A stretch of DNA of 9,766 bases from Anaerolineae bacterium (GCA_030612185.1 JAUWOI010000123.1:1-9766), one strand, 5' to 3'; numbered from the stretch's first letter, positions 1 through 6,603 are shown. A program made the numbers and translations. The notes: a model not told the origin generated them from the letters alone.

Positions 1-3000
1 TCCCCACCCCGGCGTCGCGCGCCAGCGCCTTCAACCGCAACTGATACATCAGATTCAGCGCCGCCCTCGGCAGTGGTCCAAAGCGGTCGGCCAACTCCTG
101 CTCCATCCCGCCAATCTGCGACATCGAACCTAGTTCTGCCAGACGGCGGTACATCTGCAGGCGCAACCGCACATCGGGGACATAGTCCTCGGGCAACCGC
201 ACTGGAATGGGCAGATCAATCCTGATGCCACCCAGCGGCTCAGGAGGCAAAGACTGGCCCTCGCGCTGTGCCCTCAATTCCTGCACCGCCCGCGCCAGCA
301 GCCGGATGTAGAGGTCAAAGCCGACGGCGGCAACGTGGCCCGATTGGCGGGTGCCCAGGATGTCGCCAGCGCCTCGAATCTCCAGGTCTCGCATGGCGAT
401 GGTGTACCCGGCGCCCAGGTCGGTCGCCTCGCGGATGGTCTCCAGCCGCTGACGCGCTTCATGCATCAGACGAGCCAACCTGCCATGGAAGAAGTAGGCG
501 TAGGCACGCTGTGCGCCCCGGCCCACGCGCCCCCGCAACTGGTAGAGTTGCGCCAGCCCGAAGCGCTCGGCCCGCTCGACGATGAGCGTGTTGGCGTTGG
601 GGATGTCGAGGCCGCTCTCAATGATACTGGTGCAAACCAGCACGTCAATTTCCCCGGCGACGAAGCTAAACATCACCCGCTCCAGGCTGGTCTCGCGCAT
701 CTGGCCGTGGCCCACGGCGAAGGTCGCATCCGGCACCAGCCGTTCCAGCCGGCGGCGCACCGTCTCAATCGTCTGCACGCGGTTGTGAACGTAGAAGACC
801 TGCCCACCCCGTTCCAGTTCGCGCAAAATGGCCCGCCGTGCCAATTGAGTGTCATACTCACCCACGTAGGTAGTGACCGGCAGTCGCTCCCCAGGTGGGG
901 TCTCAATGGTGCTGATGTCGCGCACACCAGCGAGCGCCATGTAGAGAGTGCGCGGTATGGGGGTGGCAGTCATCGTCAGCACGTCCACCTCGGTGCGCAT
1001 GCGCTTCAGCCTCTCCTTGTGGGTGACGCCGAAGCGATGCTCCTCGTCAATGATAAGCAGGCCCAGGTCAGCAAAGGCGACATCCCGCTGCAACAACCGG
1101 TGGGTGCCAATGACGATGTCCACCTGACCGGTGAGCAACTTTTCCAGTATCTTCCTCTGCTCGGCGCGGGAGCGGAAGCGGGAGAGCATCTCCACCTCGA
1201 CGGGGAAGGAGGCCAATCGCTGGCGGAAGGTGGCGTAGTGCTGCTGGGCCAGGATGGTGGTCGGCACGAGGACGGCGACCTGCCTGCCGTCCAGCACCGC
1301 TTTGAAAGCCGCCCGCAGCGCCACCTCGGTCTTACCATAGCCTACGTCGCCGCAGATGAGCCGGTCCATCGGCCTGGGCCTCTCCATATCAGCCTTAACG
1401 TCGGCGATGGCGCGGAGTTGGTCTCCGGTCTCGAAGTAGGGAAAAGCAGCCTCCAATTCCGCCTGCCAGGGTTCATCCGGGCTGAAGGCGTGACCGGCTG
1501 CCAGTTCGCGGGCGGCGTAGAGTTCCAGGAGTTCGCGGGCCACGTCCTCGGCGGCCCGTTTGGCCCGCGCCTTGACGACCTGCCACCCAGCCGTTCCCAG
1601 CCGGCTGAGATGCGGCGGGCGGTCGCCGGCCCCAATGTAGCGGCCGAGCCGGTCCGCCTGGTGGATCGGGACGTAAAGACGATCGCTACCTCCATATTCC
1701 ACCAGCAGATACTCGCGCTCAACTCCCTCCATGGCCCGCGTGACCAGCCCCCGAAAGATACCAACGCCATACTCGACGTGGACGACGAAATCGCCGGGAG
1801 TGAGGTCAGAGAAATAGGACTCGGGGGCTACCTTGCGGCGGTGGGCAGGACGCCGAGGCTGCGGGCGACGCCAGCCGAAGATCTCAGAATCTGTAAATAA
1901 ATGAGTAGATGAGTAGGGAGTAGATGGGGAGGGAAGGAGGCGGAGGATCCAGCCTTCGTCGAGAGCGCCCTGGACGAAAGTGAGTGGGGCCTGTGGTGGA
2001 TGGCGCAGTTCCTCAAGCGGTGGTGAGACGTAGTCGTGCTCCTGGCCCCACAATTCGGCCAGGCGGCGGGCCTGCTGGCTGACGACGACCACCTGCCCAC
2101 CCCCCCCAGCCCCCCCTCCAGGGGGGGAGGAGGACAGCGCAGTACGGATGTGCTCCAGCACGGGCTTGAGTTGGCCGCCAAAGTGAGGGCCGGGGACAAA
2201 GCACGCTGTCAGCCGCGAGGTCGTGCCCACCTCGCCGTGGCCCAGCGTGAGAACAGGCCGGTCAGTCAGCGGTTCCGACCACTCATCCCAAGTTACGTAA
2301 GGAAGCGGGTAGTCGGGCGGGAGAGTCCCGGCTTCCTCGGCGGCAACCCGCAGGTCCACGGCCTCCTCTTCCAGACCGGCCCAGGCATCCGCCAACTCCT
2401 GTGGGTCATCCACGACGACGAGGGCCTCGGGTGGGAGATAGTCCAGCAGCGTGGCGGAGCCGGTGTAGAAGTAAGGCAGGTAAAACTCAAGACCAGGGAA
2501 CGGCGTGGCGGCCGCCAGGTCACGATGGTGAGCCTCCAGTTCGGCGCGCACGCCTGCGGGCAGGTCGCGGGCCAATTGCGCGGCGACATGGCTGGCGGTG
2601 CGGGGGCCATGGCGGGGGAGCGACTCTCGGGCCGGGGTGATGGTGATGCTCTCCACCCGCTCTTGCGAGCGCTGGGTGGCAGGATCGAAGCGGCGGAGCG
2701 ACTCAATCTGATTGCCGAAGAGTTCGATGCGCACAGGCAGAGAGTCGGCCGGCGGGAAGACGTCGAGAATGCCACCCCGGTGGCTGAACTGACCGGGGGC
2801 CTCGCCGACGCTGCCGGGTTCGTAGCCCAACCCCGCCCAACGGCAGATGGTCTGTTCAAGGTCGAGCATCTGACCCACGCGGAACTCACGAATAGAGATG
2901 CGGAACTGGCGTGATGGTAGCGTGCGCTGCATCAGCGCGCGGGCCGAAGCGACGACGACTAAGGAGGAATAAGTAGATGAGACACGAGTAGATGAGGGAA

Positions 3001-3337
3001 AAAGAGCGGAGAGGACATGCAGGCGACCTGCGACGACCTCGTCGGTCCAAGGGACGCGCTCGTAGAAGAGGGCCAGCGATTCGGGGAAGTGCAGGATGCA
3101 CTCCGGGGCAGAGGACCAGTCACGCAAAGAGTGAGTCAATGCCTGGGCACGCTCCACCGAGCCAGCGATGACCAACAGGGGGCACTGCAGATCGTGGGCG
3201 AGCGCAGACAGAAGAGCGGGACGGGCAGCACGCAATAGTCCCAGCGGAGTCGGCATCTCGCCGCGTTGCAGATCCTCCCGCAAGGCTCGGTAGGGTTCCA
3301 GCGATTCAAACGATGCCAGTAATCCAGAGACGTTCAC
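1..3337 (-). CDS. mfd: Transcription-repair coupling factor Mfd (C-terminus beyond the left edge)
   Basis: Mfd is a DNA translocase that removes RNA polymerase stalled at lesions and recruits the UvrA/UvrB excision machinery. The frame is open from a GTG at 3337 to base 1, giving 1112 codons; family members are about 1150-1200 residues, so only the last part of the C-terminal domain is missing. Visible parts: UvrB-like N-terminal module with [12 protein letters not shown] at residues 185-196; RNA polymerase interaction domain near 505-575 ([13 protein letters not shown]516); Walker [10 protein letters not shown] with K669; DEEH box at 764-767; TATPIPRTL soon after; motif [10 protein letters not shown] at 933-940; and the start of the TRCF C-terminal domain ([20 protein letters not shown]). 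The GTG overlaps the pth stop as GTGA, indicating coupled translation; pth-mfd proximity is also known in Bacillus. Odd: three low-complexity insertions in linkers near residues 113-126, 403-413 and 470-481. Confidence 0.97.
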   Translation of the reverse strand, partial: MNVSGLLASFESLEPYRALREDLQRGEMPTPLGLLRAARPALLSALAHDLQCPLLVIAGSVERAQALTHSLRDWSSAPECILHFPESLALFYERVPWTDEVVAGRLHVLSALFPSSTRVSSTYSSLVVVASARALMQRTLPSRQFRISIREFRVGQMLDLEQTICRWAGLGYEPGSVGEAPGQFSHRGGILDVFPPADSLPVRIELFGNQIESLRRFDPATQRSQERVESITITPARESLPRHGPRTASHVAAQLARDLPAGVRAELEAHHRDLAAATPFPGLEFYLPYFYTGSATLLDYLPPEALVVVDDPQELADAWAGLEEEAVDLRVAAEEAGTLPPDYPLPYVTWDEWSEPLTDRPVLTLGHGEVGTTSRLTACFVPGPHFGGQLKPVLEHIRTALSSSPPGGGAGGGGQVVVVSQQARRLAELWGQEHDYVSPPLEELRHPPQAPLTFVQGALDEGWILRLLPSPSTPYSSTHLFTDSEIFGWRRPQPRRPAHRRKVAPESYFSDLTPGDFVVHVEYGVGIFRGLVTRAMEGVEREYLLVEYGGSDRLYVPIHQADRLGRYIGAGDRPPHLSRLGTAGWQVVKARAKRAAEDVARELLELYAARELAAGHAFSPDEPWQAELEAAFPYFETGDQLRAIADVKADMERPRPMDRLICGDVGYGKTEVALRAAFKAVLDGRQVAVLVPTTILAQQHYATFRQRLASFPVEVEMLSRFRSRAEQRKILEKLLTGQVDIVIGTHRLLQRDVAFADLGLLIIDEEHRFGVTHKERLKRMRTEVDVLTMTATPIPRTLYMALAGVRDISTIETPPGERLPVTTYVGEYDTQLARRAILRELERGGQVFYVHNRVQTIETVRRRLERLVPDATFAVGHGQMRETSLERVMFSFVAGEIDVLVCTSIIESGLDIPNANTLIVERAERFGLAQLYQLRGRVGRGAQRAYAYFFHGRLARLMHEARQRLETIREATDLGAGYTIAMRDLEIRGAGDILGTRQSGHVAAVGFDLYIRLLARAVQELRAQREGQSLPPEPLGGIRIDLPIPVRLPEDYVPDVRLRLQMYRRLAELGSMSQIGGMEQELADRFGPLPRAALNLMYQLRLKALARDAGVG
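1901..1926. repeat. Simple-sequence tract ATGAGTAG in mfd (linker before the RID)
   Basis: Plus-strand reading: ATGAGTAG twice (1901-1916), then GGAGTAG and ATG. It contains AGTAGATGAG (1904-1913), the same decamer as in the tract at 2972-2996. In Mfd it encodes a Ser/Thr/Tyr/Pro-rich stretch at about residues 471-480, in the variable linker before the RNA polymerase interaction domain. Confidence 0.7.
2099..2130. repeat. Poly-C/poly-G hairpin insertion within mfd
   Basis: A run of seven C (2110-2116), TCCA and seven G (2121-2127) forms a perfect seven-pair hairpin, next to another C-run at 2101-2107. Within Mfd it encodes a Ser/Pro/Gly-only stretch (residues about 403-413) and keeps the frame open. 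It looks like a repeat that inserted in a tolerant linker. Confidence 0.65.
2972..2996. repeat. AGTAGATGAG direct repeat in mfd (N-terminal module)
   Basis: AGTAGATGAG occurs at 2972-2981 and 2987-2996, 15 bp apart (in frame). In Mfd this encodes a Ser/Thr-rich patch ([11 protein letters not shown], about residues 114-124) in the UvrB-like module. The third copy of the decamer, at 1904-1913, lies about 1.1 kb away in the same gene. Confidence 0.75.
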
Positions 3338-3912
3338 GCCTCACTGCCCCAATTGTACCGGTTCATCGCTGCCTCGATCCCCTCACGCAGCCAGATTTCG
3401 ATAGCAACCACGGCCCGTTCCAGCGTCTCCTCCACCTGCGGTTCCTCCTCCTTAGAGAAATCCTGCAACACATAGGCGGCCGGGTCCATCCGTCCCGGTG
3501 GGCGACCAATGCCGATGCGCAGGCGGGAGAAGTCCCGGCTACCCAGATGCTCGATGATGGAACGCATCCCTTTATGCCCGCCGCTGCCTCCCTCCGGCCG
3601 CAGACGTACCGCGCCCCGGGGTAGGTCAAGATCATCGTAAACCACCAGCAGGCAATCGGGCTGCACCTTGTAGAAACGGGCCAATAGTGCAACTGCACGC
3701 CCACTCTCGTTCATAAACGTCTGCGGTTGAGCCAGGATGACCGTCTGCCCATGGATGGTGCCCCGGGCGACCTGGGCCTGCTTCTGCCGCCTGTCGAAGG
3801 CCAGGCCATGGGCTGCGGCCAGTCGCTCGAGGCAGCGAAACCCGACATTGTGCCGGTTCGTTGCATATTGGGGGCCCGGATTGCCTAGCCCGACAATGAG
3901 GTAGGGTTCCAC
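3334..3912 (-). CDS. pth: Peptidyl-tRNA hydrolase
   Basis: Cleaves the ester bond of peptidyl-tRNAs that drop off ribosomes, recycling tRNA in the cytoplasm. The protein opens with [10 protein letters not shown] and carries the family signatures: N11, catalytic H21 in TNRHNVGF, N68 in TFMNESG, D93 in [11 protein letters not shown] and the [11 protein letters not shown] loop. Position 114 is Lys where E. coli has Asn. I chose the GTG at 3912 (192 residues) because it has AGGA seven bases upstream and gives the usual short N-terminus. An in-frame GTG at 3945 would add 11 residues but lacks a clear ribosome binding site. It lies 91 bases after the upstream membrane-protein gene and its stop overlaps the mfd start, so all three are probably co-transcribed. 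Confidence 0.96.
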   Translation of the reverse strand: MEPYLIVGLGNPGPQYATNRHNVGFRCLERLAAAHGLAFDRRQKQAQVARGTIHGQTVILAQPQTFMNESGRAVALLARFYKVQPDCLLVVYDDLDLPRGAVRLRPEGGSGGHKGMRSIIEHLGSRDFSRLRIGIGRPPGRMDPAAYVLQDFSKEEEPQVEETLERAVVAIEIWLREGIEAAMNRYNWGSEA

Positions 3913-3950
3913 GACTACATCCTGTGCTCTGCTCTCGCGCAACACGCAGG

Positions 3951-3978
3951 ACGTGCTACGTGTCGTGTGTTACGTGCC
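3951..3978. repeat. Degenerate 7-bp tandem repeat (ACGTGNN x4)
   Basis: Four consecutive heptamers read ACGTGCT, ACGTGTC, GTGTGTT and ACGTGCC. They fill much of the gap between the Ig-like membrane-protein gene and pth. The tract lies upstream of either possible pth start. No function can be assigned; its simple tandem character resembles the other short tracts in this window. Confidence 0.6.
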
Positions 3979-4003
3979 GCGCATCTACCGACCGGGCAGC
4001 GCA

Positions 4004-4747
4004 TCACTCCGGCGGATTCATGTGCTGCCGGCGCAGAAACCAACGCACCCCAGCCTTCGCCAACAGGTACAGCCCCCACAACGCAAACAACAACACGATG
4101 ATCCAGACACCGTCGCAAAAAGCATTACGCAACGCATCAGCATTGAGTGCAAGGCCAGCCTGCTCGCCATCGTCCGCAACAGGCGCAGTGACTTCTCCGC
4201 CCTCCCGTTCACTCGGTGCTGGGGATGGGCGTGGCGTCGGAGTAGCGGGCTGCTCGACAGAAACCGGCGTCGGCGGCGGCCCGACCACGGCGGTAGGCAT
4301 CGGTTCCGGCGTGGGGGTCTCGGGCGCCGGCGTCTCGACGGGCTGGGAGTTGTTCACTGTCAGACGCTTGACAAATTGCTGATAGTATATCGGATCATCC
4401 CGCCCCTTGATCGTCAAAGCCAGACAATATGAACCATCGGGCACGCCGGTGGTGTCCCAGATGACCAGCACACCGTCTTCGACCTGCGCGTTCTCCACAT
4501 AGGTCAAAGAAATCCATTGCGACTCACCTGTAGGCTCAGCCCCGTACGCGTAATCTACCTCGTACCAGAAAATATTGGGATGGGTAGCAATGCCCGCTAC
4601 CTCCACCACGCCGCTGATGGTCATCCCGTCGGTCGGGTAGGTGATGACCGATCGCGCCTGAGATTGCGGTGCAGCCCAGCCCGTCGAGCCCATAGTGAGC
4701 AGAATCATTACCAGAGCCACTCCCACGGCCAGCGCGCGCTTGTGCAT
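4004..4747 (-). CDS. Exported, membrane-anchored protein with Ig-like domain and Pro/Thr-rich linker
   Basis: A 247-residue protein of no recognised enzymatic function. Residues 1-25 form a signal peptide (basic MHKR, hydrophobic core, likely cut after GWA or GWAA). Residues about 33-130 look like a bacterial Ig-like beta domain (YPTDGMTISGVVEVAG, then VIWDTTGVPDGSY). A linker rich in Pro, Thr and Glu runs to about 200. A hydrophobic helix near 213-232 (VWIIVLLFALWGLYLLA) is followed by a basic tail with RWFLRRQ. This predicts an outside-facing domain held by one C-terminal membrane helix. The ATG at 4747 has GAGGGAG a few bases upstream and a promoter at 4782-4810. It heads the apparent operon with pth and mfd; a functional link to them is not evident. 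Confidence is high for gene and topology, low for role. Confidence 0.85.
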   Translation of the reverse strand: MHKRALAVGVALVMILLTMGSTGWAAPQSQARSVITYPTDGMTISGVVEVAGIATHPNIFWYEVDYAYGAEPTGESQWISLTYVENAQVEDGVLVIWDTTGVPDGSYCLALTIKGRDDPIYYQQFVKRLTVNNSQPVETPAPETPTPEPMPTAVVGPPPTPVSVEQPATPTPRPSPAPSEREGGEVTAPVADDGEQAGLALNADALRNAFCDGVWIIVLLFALWGLYLLAKAGVRWFLRRQHMNPPE

Positions 4748-4781
4748 AGGTCTCCCTCACAATGAGTTTGAGTAGACGAAA

Positions 4782-4810
4782 AGTGTAACATGAAAGGGCC
4801 AGAATGACAA
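4782..4810 (-). promoter_or_regulatory. Sigma-70-type promoter of the Ig-like/pth/mfd operon
   Basis: Read on the minus strand: TTGTCA (4810-4805), a 17 bp spacer, then TACACT (4787-4782), preceded by TG as an extended -10. The start point would be near 4775, about 28 bases before the ATG at 4747. Its -35 box lies only 14 bp from the -35 box of the divergent promoter. Confidence 0.75.
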
Positions 4811-4824
4811 GGACGAGTCAAAGG

Positions 4825-4853
4825 TTGACCAGCCACCGTTCCTCTGTTATACT
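4825..4853 (+). promoter_or_regulatory. Sigma-70-type promoter of the ECF sigma / membrane protein operon
   Basis: TTGACC (4825-4830), a 17 bp spacer and TATACT (4848-4853), with TG at 4845-4846 as an extended -10. Transcription would start near 4860, leaving a leader of about 100 bases. The sequence suggests housekeeping-sigma transcription rather than ECF self-activation. Confidence 0.8.
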
Positions 4854-4860
4854 GGTCCCG

Positions 4861-4878
4861 CGTCACCACGAGGTGGCG
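4861..4878 (+). promoter_or_regulatory. Hairpin at the 5' end of the sigma factor leader
   Basis: Bases 4861-4867 pair with 4872-4878 (seven pairs including one T-G) around the tetraloop ACGA. It lies at or next to the predicted transcript start and may protect the 5' end. It is not followed by a T-run, so it is not a terminator. Confidence 0.45.
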
Positions 4879-4928
4879 CAACCGAGAGGGCGTAACGGTG
4901 TTCTTATAATTGGGATGCCGTTCGCTCA

Positions 4929-4951
4929 CTCCCCTATGCGGGAGAAGGGGA
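4929..4951 (+). promoter_or_regulatory. Ribosome binding site of the sigma gene inside alternative hairpins
   Basis: The likely Shine-Dalgarno AAGGGG (4945-4950) lies eight bases before the GTG at 4959. TCCCCT (4930-4935) can pair with AGGGGA (4946-4951) and hide it, while CTCCC (4929-4933) can instead pair with GGGAG (4940-4944) and leave it free. The two folds are mutually exclusive. Any regulatory effect is inference. Confidence 0.35.
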
Positions 4952-4958
4952 AGCATAA

Positions 4959-5567
4959 GTGAGCGATGTGCACGAAGAGAGCGATGCGGCACTCATCGCC
5001 CGTGCGAAGGAGGATCCACAGGCATTCGGCCTCCTGTACGAGCGGTACGCCGGCAGCATCTACAACTACATCTATTACCGCACGAGCAATCACCACGACG
5101 CGGAAGACCTGACAGCGCGCACGTTCTACCGGGCGCTGAAGCACATCCCGCGTTACGTGGATCGGGGAGCCCCCTTCTCGGCGTACCTGTACCGCATTGC
5201 ACACAACATAGTGGCGAACTGGTACCGGGATCACAGCCGGCGGCGGATTATTTCGCTGGACGAGTTGGTGATGAGAACACTAAAGCGAGAAGGACCCGCT
5301 GCCCTGGCCGAGGAGCGCGAGAAACAGGACCTGCTACTCCAGGCGGTCCGCCGGTTGCCACCGGAGCGGCAACAACTGCTCATCCTGAAATTCGTTGAGC
5401 AGATGAGCAACGCCGAGATTGCACAGGTGATGGGACGGACAGAAGGGGCCATCAAGTCGCTCTACCACCGGACACTGGTGGAGTTGCGCAAGAAATTGGC
5501 CAGCGAAGGGAATAAGCAGGAAGATATCACGGAGAGAGCGAAAGATGAACGAGAAACGAATGACTGA
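4959..5567 (+). CDS. ECF-type RNA polymerase sigma factor
   Basis: A 202-residue two-domain sigma factor that would direct RNA polymerase to a specific promoter set. Sigma-2 spans about residues 22-96, with AFGLLYERYAGSIYNYI, DAEDLTARTFYRAL and the promoter-melting/recognition segment FSAYLYRIAHNIVANWYRDH ending in SRRR. A charged linker covers about 97-125. Sigma-4 spans about 128-180, with the helix-turn-helix NAEIAQVMGRTEGAIKSLYH. There is no sigma-1 or sigma-3, as expected for the ECF class. A charged 20-residue tail follows. The GTG start is supported by AAGGGG eight bases upstream. The gene overlaps the next one by 23 bases, so the two are likely made together, as is common for sigma/anti-sigma pairs. 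The ECF group and target promoters cannot be told from sequence. Confidence 0.93.
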   Translation: MSDVHEESDAALIARAKEDPQAFGLLYERYAGSIYNYIYYRTSNHHDAEDLTARTFYRALKHIPRYVDRGAPFSAYLYRIAHNIVANWYRDHSRRRIISLDELVMRTLKREGPAALAEEREKQDLLLQAVRRLPPERQQLLILKFVEQMSNAEIAQVMGRTEGAIKSLYHRTLVELRKKLASEGNKQEDITERAKDERETND

Positions 5568-5928
5568 GGTGCTGGCAGCCCACGCCGAGGGACTGACTGG
5601 CCGGCCAGAGGCCATACGGCGGCTCAACGTGACGGACGAGGAGCGTGGTTGGCTGATCCCACTGTTCCAACTGGCCGAGCGGTTACAGCAAAATATGCAG
5701 CCGGTGCAGCCATCGGCGGCCTTCGTGCACAGCCTGGGGAAGGAATTAGTGAATAGCGCCAAGCACCAGATCGCGCTGACGAAGCGGCTGCGACGAGCGG
5801 TGATGATCGGCACAGCAGCACTGGGGTCCCTCGTGTCCATCGCGTCGGTGGTGGGGGCAATAGTGTTTGTGGTGGTGCGGTTGCGCGCACGGGCACAGGC
5901 CCGGACACTCCACGCACCGGCGGGTTAG
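5545..5928 (+). CDS. Small one-helix membrane protein, putative anti-sigma factor
   Basis: A 127-residue protein starting inside the sigma gene, with GGAGAG eight bases before the ATG at 5545; a second in-frame ATG at 5560 is possible. Residues 1-80 are soluble, with LIPLFQLAERLQQN and then PVQPSAAFVHSLGKEL, a P-x(3)-F-x(3)-L pattern I associate with anti-sigma-like proteins. A hydrophobic segment at about 86-111 is flanked by KRLRR and RLRARAQAR. Both flanks are strongly basic, so orientation is not obvious. Only about 16 residues follow the helix, so no large sensor domain is present. No HxxxCxxC zinc motif is seen, so this is not a classical ZAS protein. The role as sigma partner rests on the overlap with the sigma gene, the membrane helix and the weak motif. 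Confidence 0.75.
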   Translation: MNEKRMTEVLAAHAEGLTGRPEAIRRLNVTDEERGWLIPLFQLAERLQQNMQPVQPSAAFVHSLGKELVNSAKHQIALTKRLRRAVMIGTAALGSLVSIASVVGAIVFVVVRLRARAQARTLHAPAG

Positions 5929-5971
5929 GCGTGGAACGCGCCTGCACGACGGACGAGAAGGGAATCCTTCG

Positions 5972-6000
5972 GAGCCCCAGCTGATGCCGGGGCTCTTTCA
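5972..6000. terminator. Shared terminator hairpin between convergent genes
   Basis: GAGCCCC (5972-5978) pairs with GGGGCTC (5989-5995) across a 10-base loop and is followed by TTTCATT on the plus strand. It lies 43 bases after the membrane-protein stop and directly after the stop of the opposing coiled-coil gene. It best fits the plus-strand operon. On the minus strand no T-run follows, so stopping there would be weaker. Confidence 0.65.
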
Positions 6001-6171
6001 TTGTCGCAGGCGACGCGCGCGCTCTACGTATCGTTCCAGGCGGCGCTCCAGGCCACGCAGCCGCTCCTCCAGTTCTTGCAGCAGCAGAAGAATCTGGCCG
6101 ATAGCCTGCTCGCTCGTCAAGTGCTCCCGCTCCCAGGCCTGGAGCACACCTTCCAAACCGTACGTGCCCAT
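5998..6171 (-). CDS. 57-residue coiled-coil protein under operator control
   Basis: I do not recognise this family. The frame extends upstream to 6258, but the first codons of that longer version lie within the -10 region, so the true start is the ATG at 6171, with AAGGAG seven bases upstream. Residues 1-25 include GLEGVLQAWEREHLTSEQAIG. From I27 a regular 4-3 hydrophobic pattern runs I27, L31, L34, L38, L41, L45, Y48, A52, L55, with Arg and Glu elsewhere, predicting an oligomerising coiled coil. There is no signal peptide or membrane helix. It lies downstream of the XRE gene but has its own strong promoter with paired palindromes. It might be a partner or effector of the regulator; this is inference from context only. 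Confidence 0.72.
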   Translation of the reverse strand: MGTYGLEGVLQAWEREHLTSEQAIGQILLLLQELEERLRGLERRLERYVERARRLRQ

Positions 6172-6185
6172 ACTTCCACTCCTTC

Positions 6186-6201
6186 TACACGTCGACGTGT
6201 A
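6186..6201. promoter_or_regulatory. Palindromic operator, downstream copy
   Basis: TACACGTCGACGTGTA is a perfect 16 bp palindrome. It directly abuts the ribosome binding site of the coiled-coil gene, at roughly +42 to +57 of its transcript. It shares TACACG-N4-CGTGTA with the copy at 6254-6269. The two centres are 68 bp apart. Confidence 0.75.
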
Positions 6202-6210
6202 AGACAGTCC

Positions 6211-6236
6211 TAAAATCAAGGGAGCCTGCGCTCCCC
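6211..6236 (-). terminator. Possible leader terminator or attenuator of the coiled-coil gene
   Basis: On the minus strand GGGAGC (6235-6230), loop GCAG and GCTCCC (6225-6220) form a six-pair GC-rich hairpin, followed by TTGATTTTA. This resembles a short intrinsic terminator placed between the promoter and the ribosome binding site. The stem is short, so termination may be partial or absent. Confidence 0.4.
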
Positions 6237-6249
6237 AGATGACATTCCC

Positions 6250-6278
6250 ATTATACACGAAAACGTGTAGTCTGTCAA
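6250..6278 (-). promoter_or_regulatory. Perfect-consensus promoter of the coiled-coil gene
   Basis: On the minus strand TTGACA (6278-6273), a 17 bp spacer and TATAAT (6255-6250). Both boxes match the sigma-70 consensus exactly. Transcription would start near 6243. The spacer is almost filled by the palindrome at 6254-6269, which enters the -10 box, so a bound protein should block RNA polymerase. Confidence 0.88.
6254..6269. promoter_or_regulatory. Palindromic operator between -35 and -10
   Basis: TACACGAAAACGTGTA has the same 6 bp arms as the 6186-6201 palindrome, with a different 4 bp centre. It lies in the promoter spacer and shares two bases with the -10 box, the classic position for a repressor site. 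The neighbouring XRE protein is the obvious candidate ligand, but this is not proven. Confidence 0.78.
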
Positions 6279-6294
6279 GGTGCAGGAGTGAATT

Positions 6295-6555
6295 TTAAGG
6301 TTCGGCCTCTTCTTCCCCCTTGGATGCGGGTACTTCCGTCGTGGCTCGGTACCCAAAACCCGCCTGCTCAGCGACGAGCGTGAGCAGTCGGTTCATCCCA
6401 CCACGAGGGCGGTACATCCCGGTCTCCCACTCGCTGATGGTCTGCTGGCGCGTGCCCAGTTCCTCGGCCATCTGCTGCTGGGTCATGTCCATGTGACTTC
6501 GCAGCGCGCGAATGGATCCGGAACCCCACTGGTACTTGGCCTTGCGCCTGCCCAT
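6295..6555 (-). CDS. XRE-family helix-turn-helix transcriptional regulator
   Basis: An 86-residue DNA-binding protein consisting essentially of one XRE/Cro-type domain. The segment SIRALRSHMDMTQQQMAEEL leads into GTRQQTISEWETG, with helix 2 at about residues 26-33 and the recognition helix at about 36-44, closed by PRGGMNRLLTLVAEQAG. The N-terminus is basic (GRRKAK) and the C-terminus acidic (KGEEEAEP). There is no ligand or protease domain. The ATG at 6555 has GGAGGT seven bases upstream and a promoter at 6575-6603 with a leader of only about 12 bases. The next gene downstream has palindromes in its promoter, so this protein is a plausible repressor of it. Its own promoter lacks that palindrome, so simple self-repression is not indicated. 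Confidence 0.9.
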   Translation of the reverse strand: MGRRKAKYQWGSGSIRALRSHMDMTQQQMAEELGTRQQTISEWETGMYRPRGGMNRLLTLVAEQAGFGYRATTEVPASKGEEEAEP

Positions 6556-6574
6556 TCACACCACCTCCAGGTTG

Positions 6575-6603
6575 ATTCTACCCGCCTCCGCGGTCTACGT
6601 CAA
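6575..6603 (-). promoter_or_regulatory. Promoter of the XRE regulator gene
   Basis: On the minus strand TTGACG (6603-6598), a 17 bp spacer and TAGAAT (6580-6575). Transcription would start near 6568, at the ribosome binding site. It lies between the glycoside hydrolase stop at 6641 and the XRE start, so the regulator is transcribed on its own. Confidence 0.72.

Noticed and set aside
335..1900. Open frame of 521 codons on the plus strand opposite mfd (and another at 2036-2914)
   Set aside because: These are antisense shadows of the GC-rich mfd gene. The minus frame shows all Mfd motifs, while the plus-strand products show no domain.
3913..3945. Upstream GTG start of pth at 3945
   Set aside because: It lacks a clear ribosome binding site and adds residues not typical of the family; GTG 3912 has AGGA at seven bases. 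It is not fully excluded.
4816..4843. ECF-type promoter (GGAAC ... CGTC, minus strand) in the divergent region
   Set aside because: The spacing of about 22 bases is too long for an ECF promoter, and strong sigma-70-type boxes already explain both directions.
4905..4910. Second TATAAT in the sigma gene leader
   Set aside because: No acceptable -35 box lies 16-18 bases upstream and no TG extension precedes it.
6172..6258. Extended N-terminus of the coiled-coil gene starting at 6258
   Set aside because: Its first codons overlap the -10 box and precede the predicted transcript start; the ATG at 6171 has a proper ribosome binding site.
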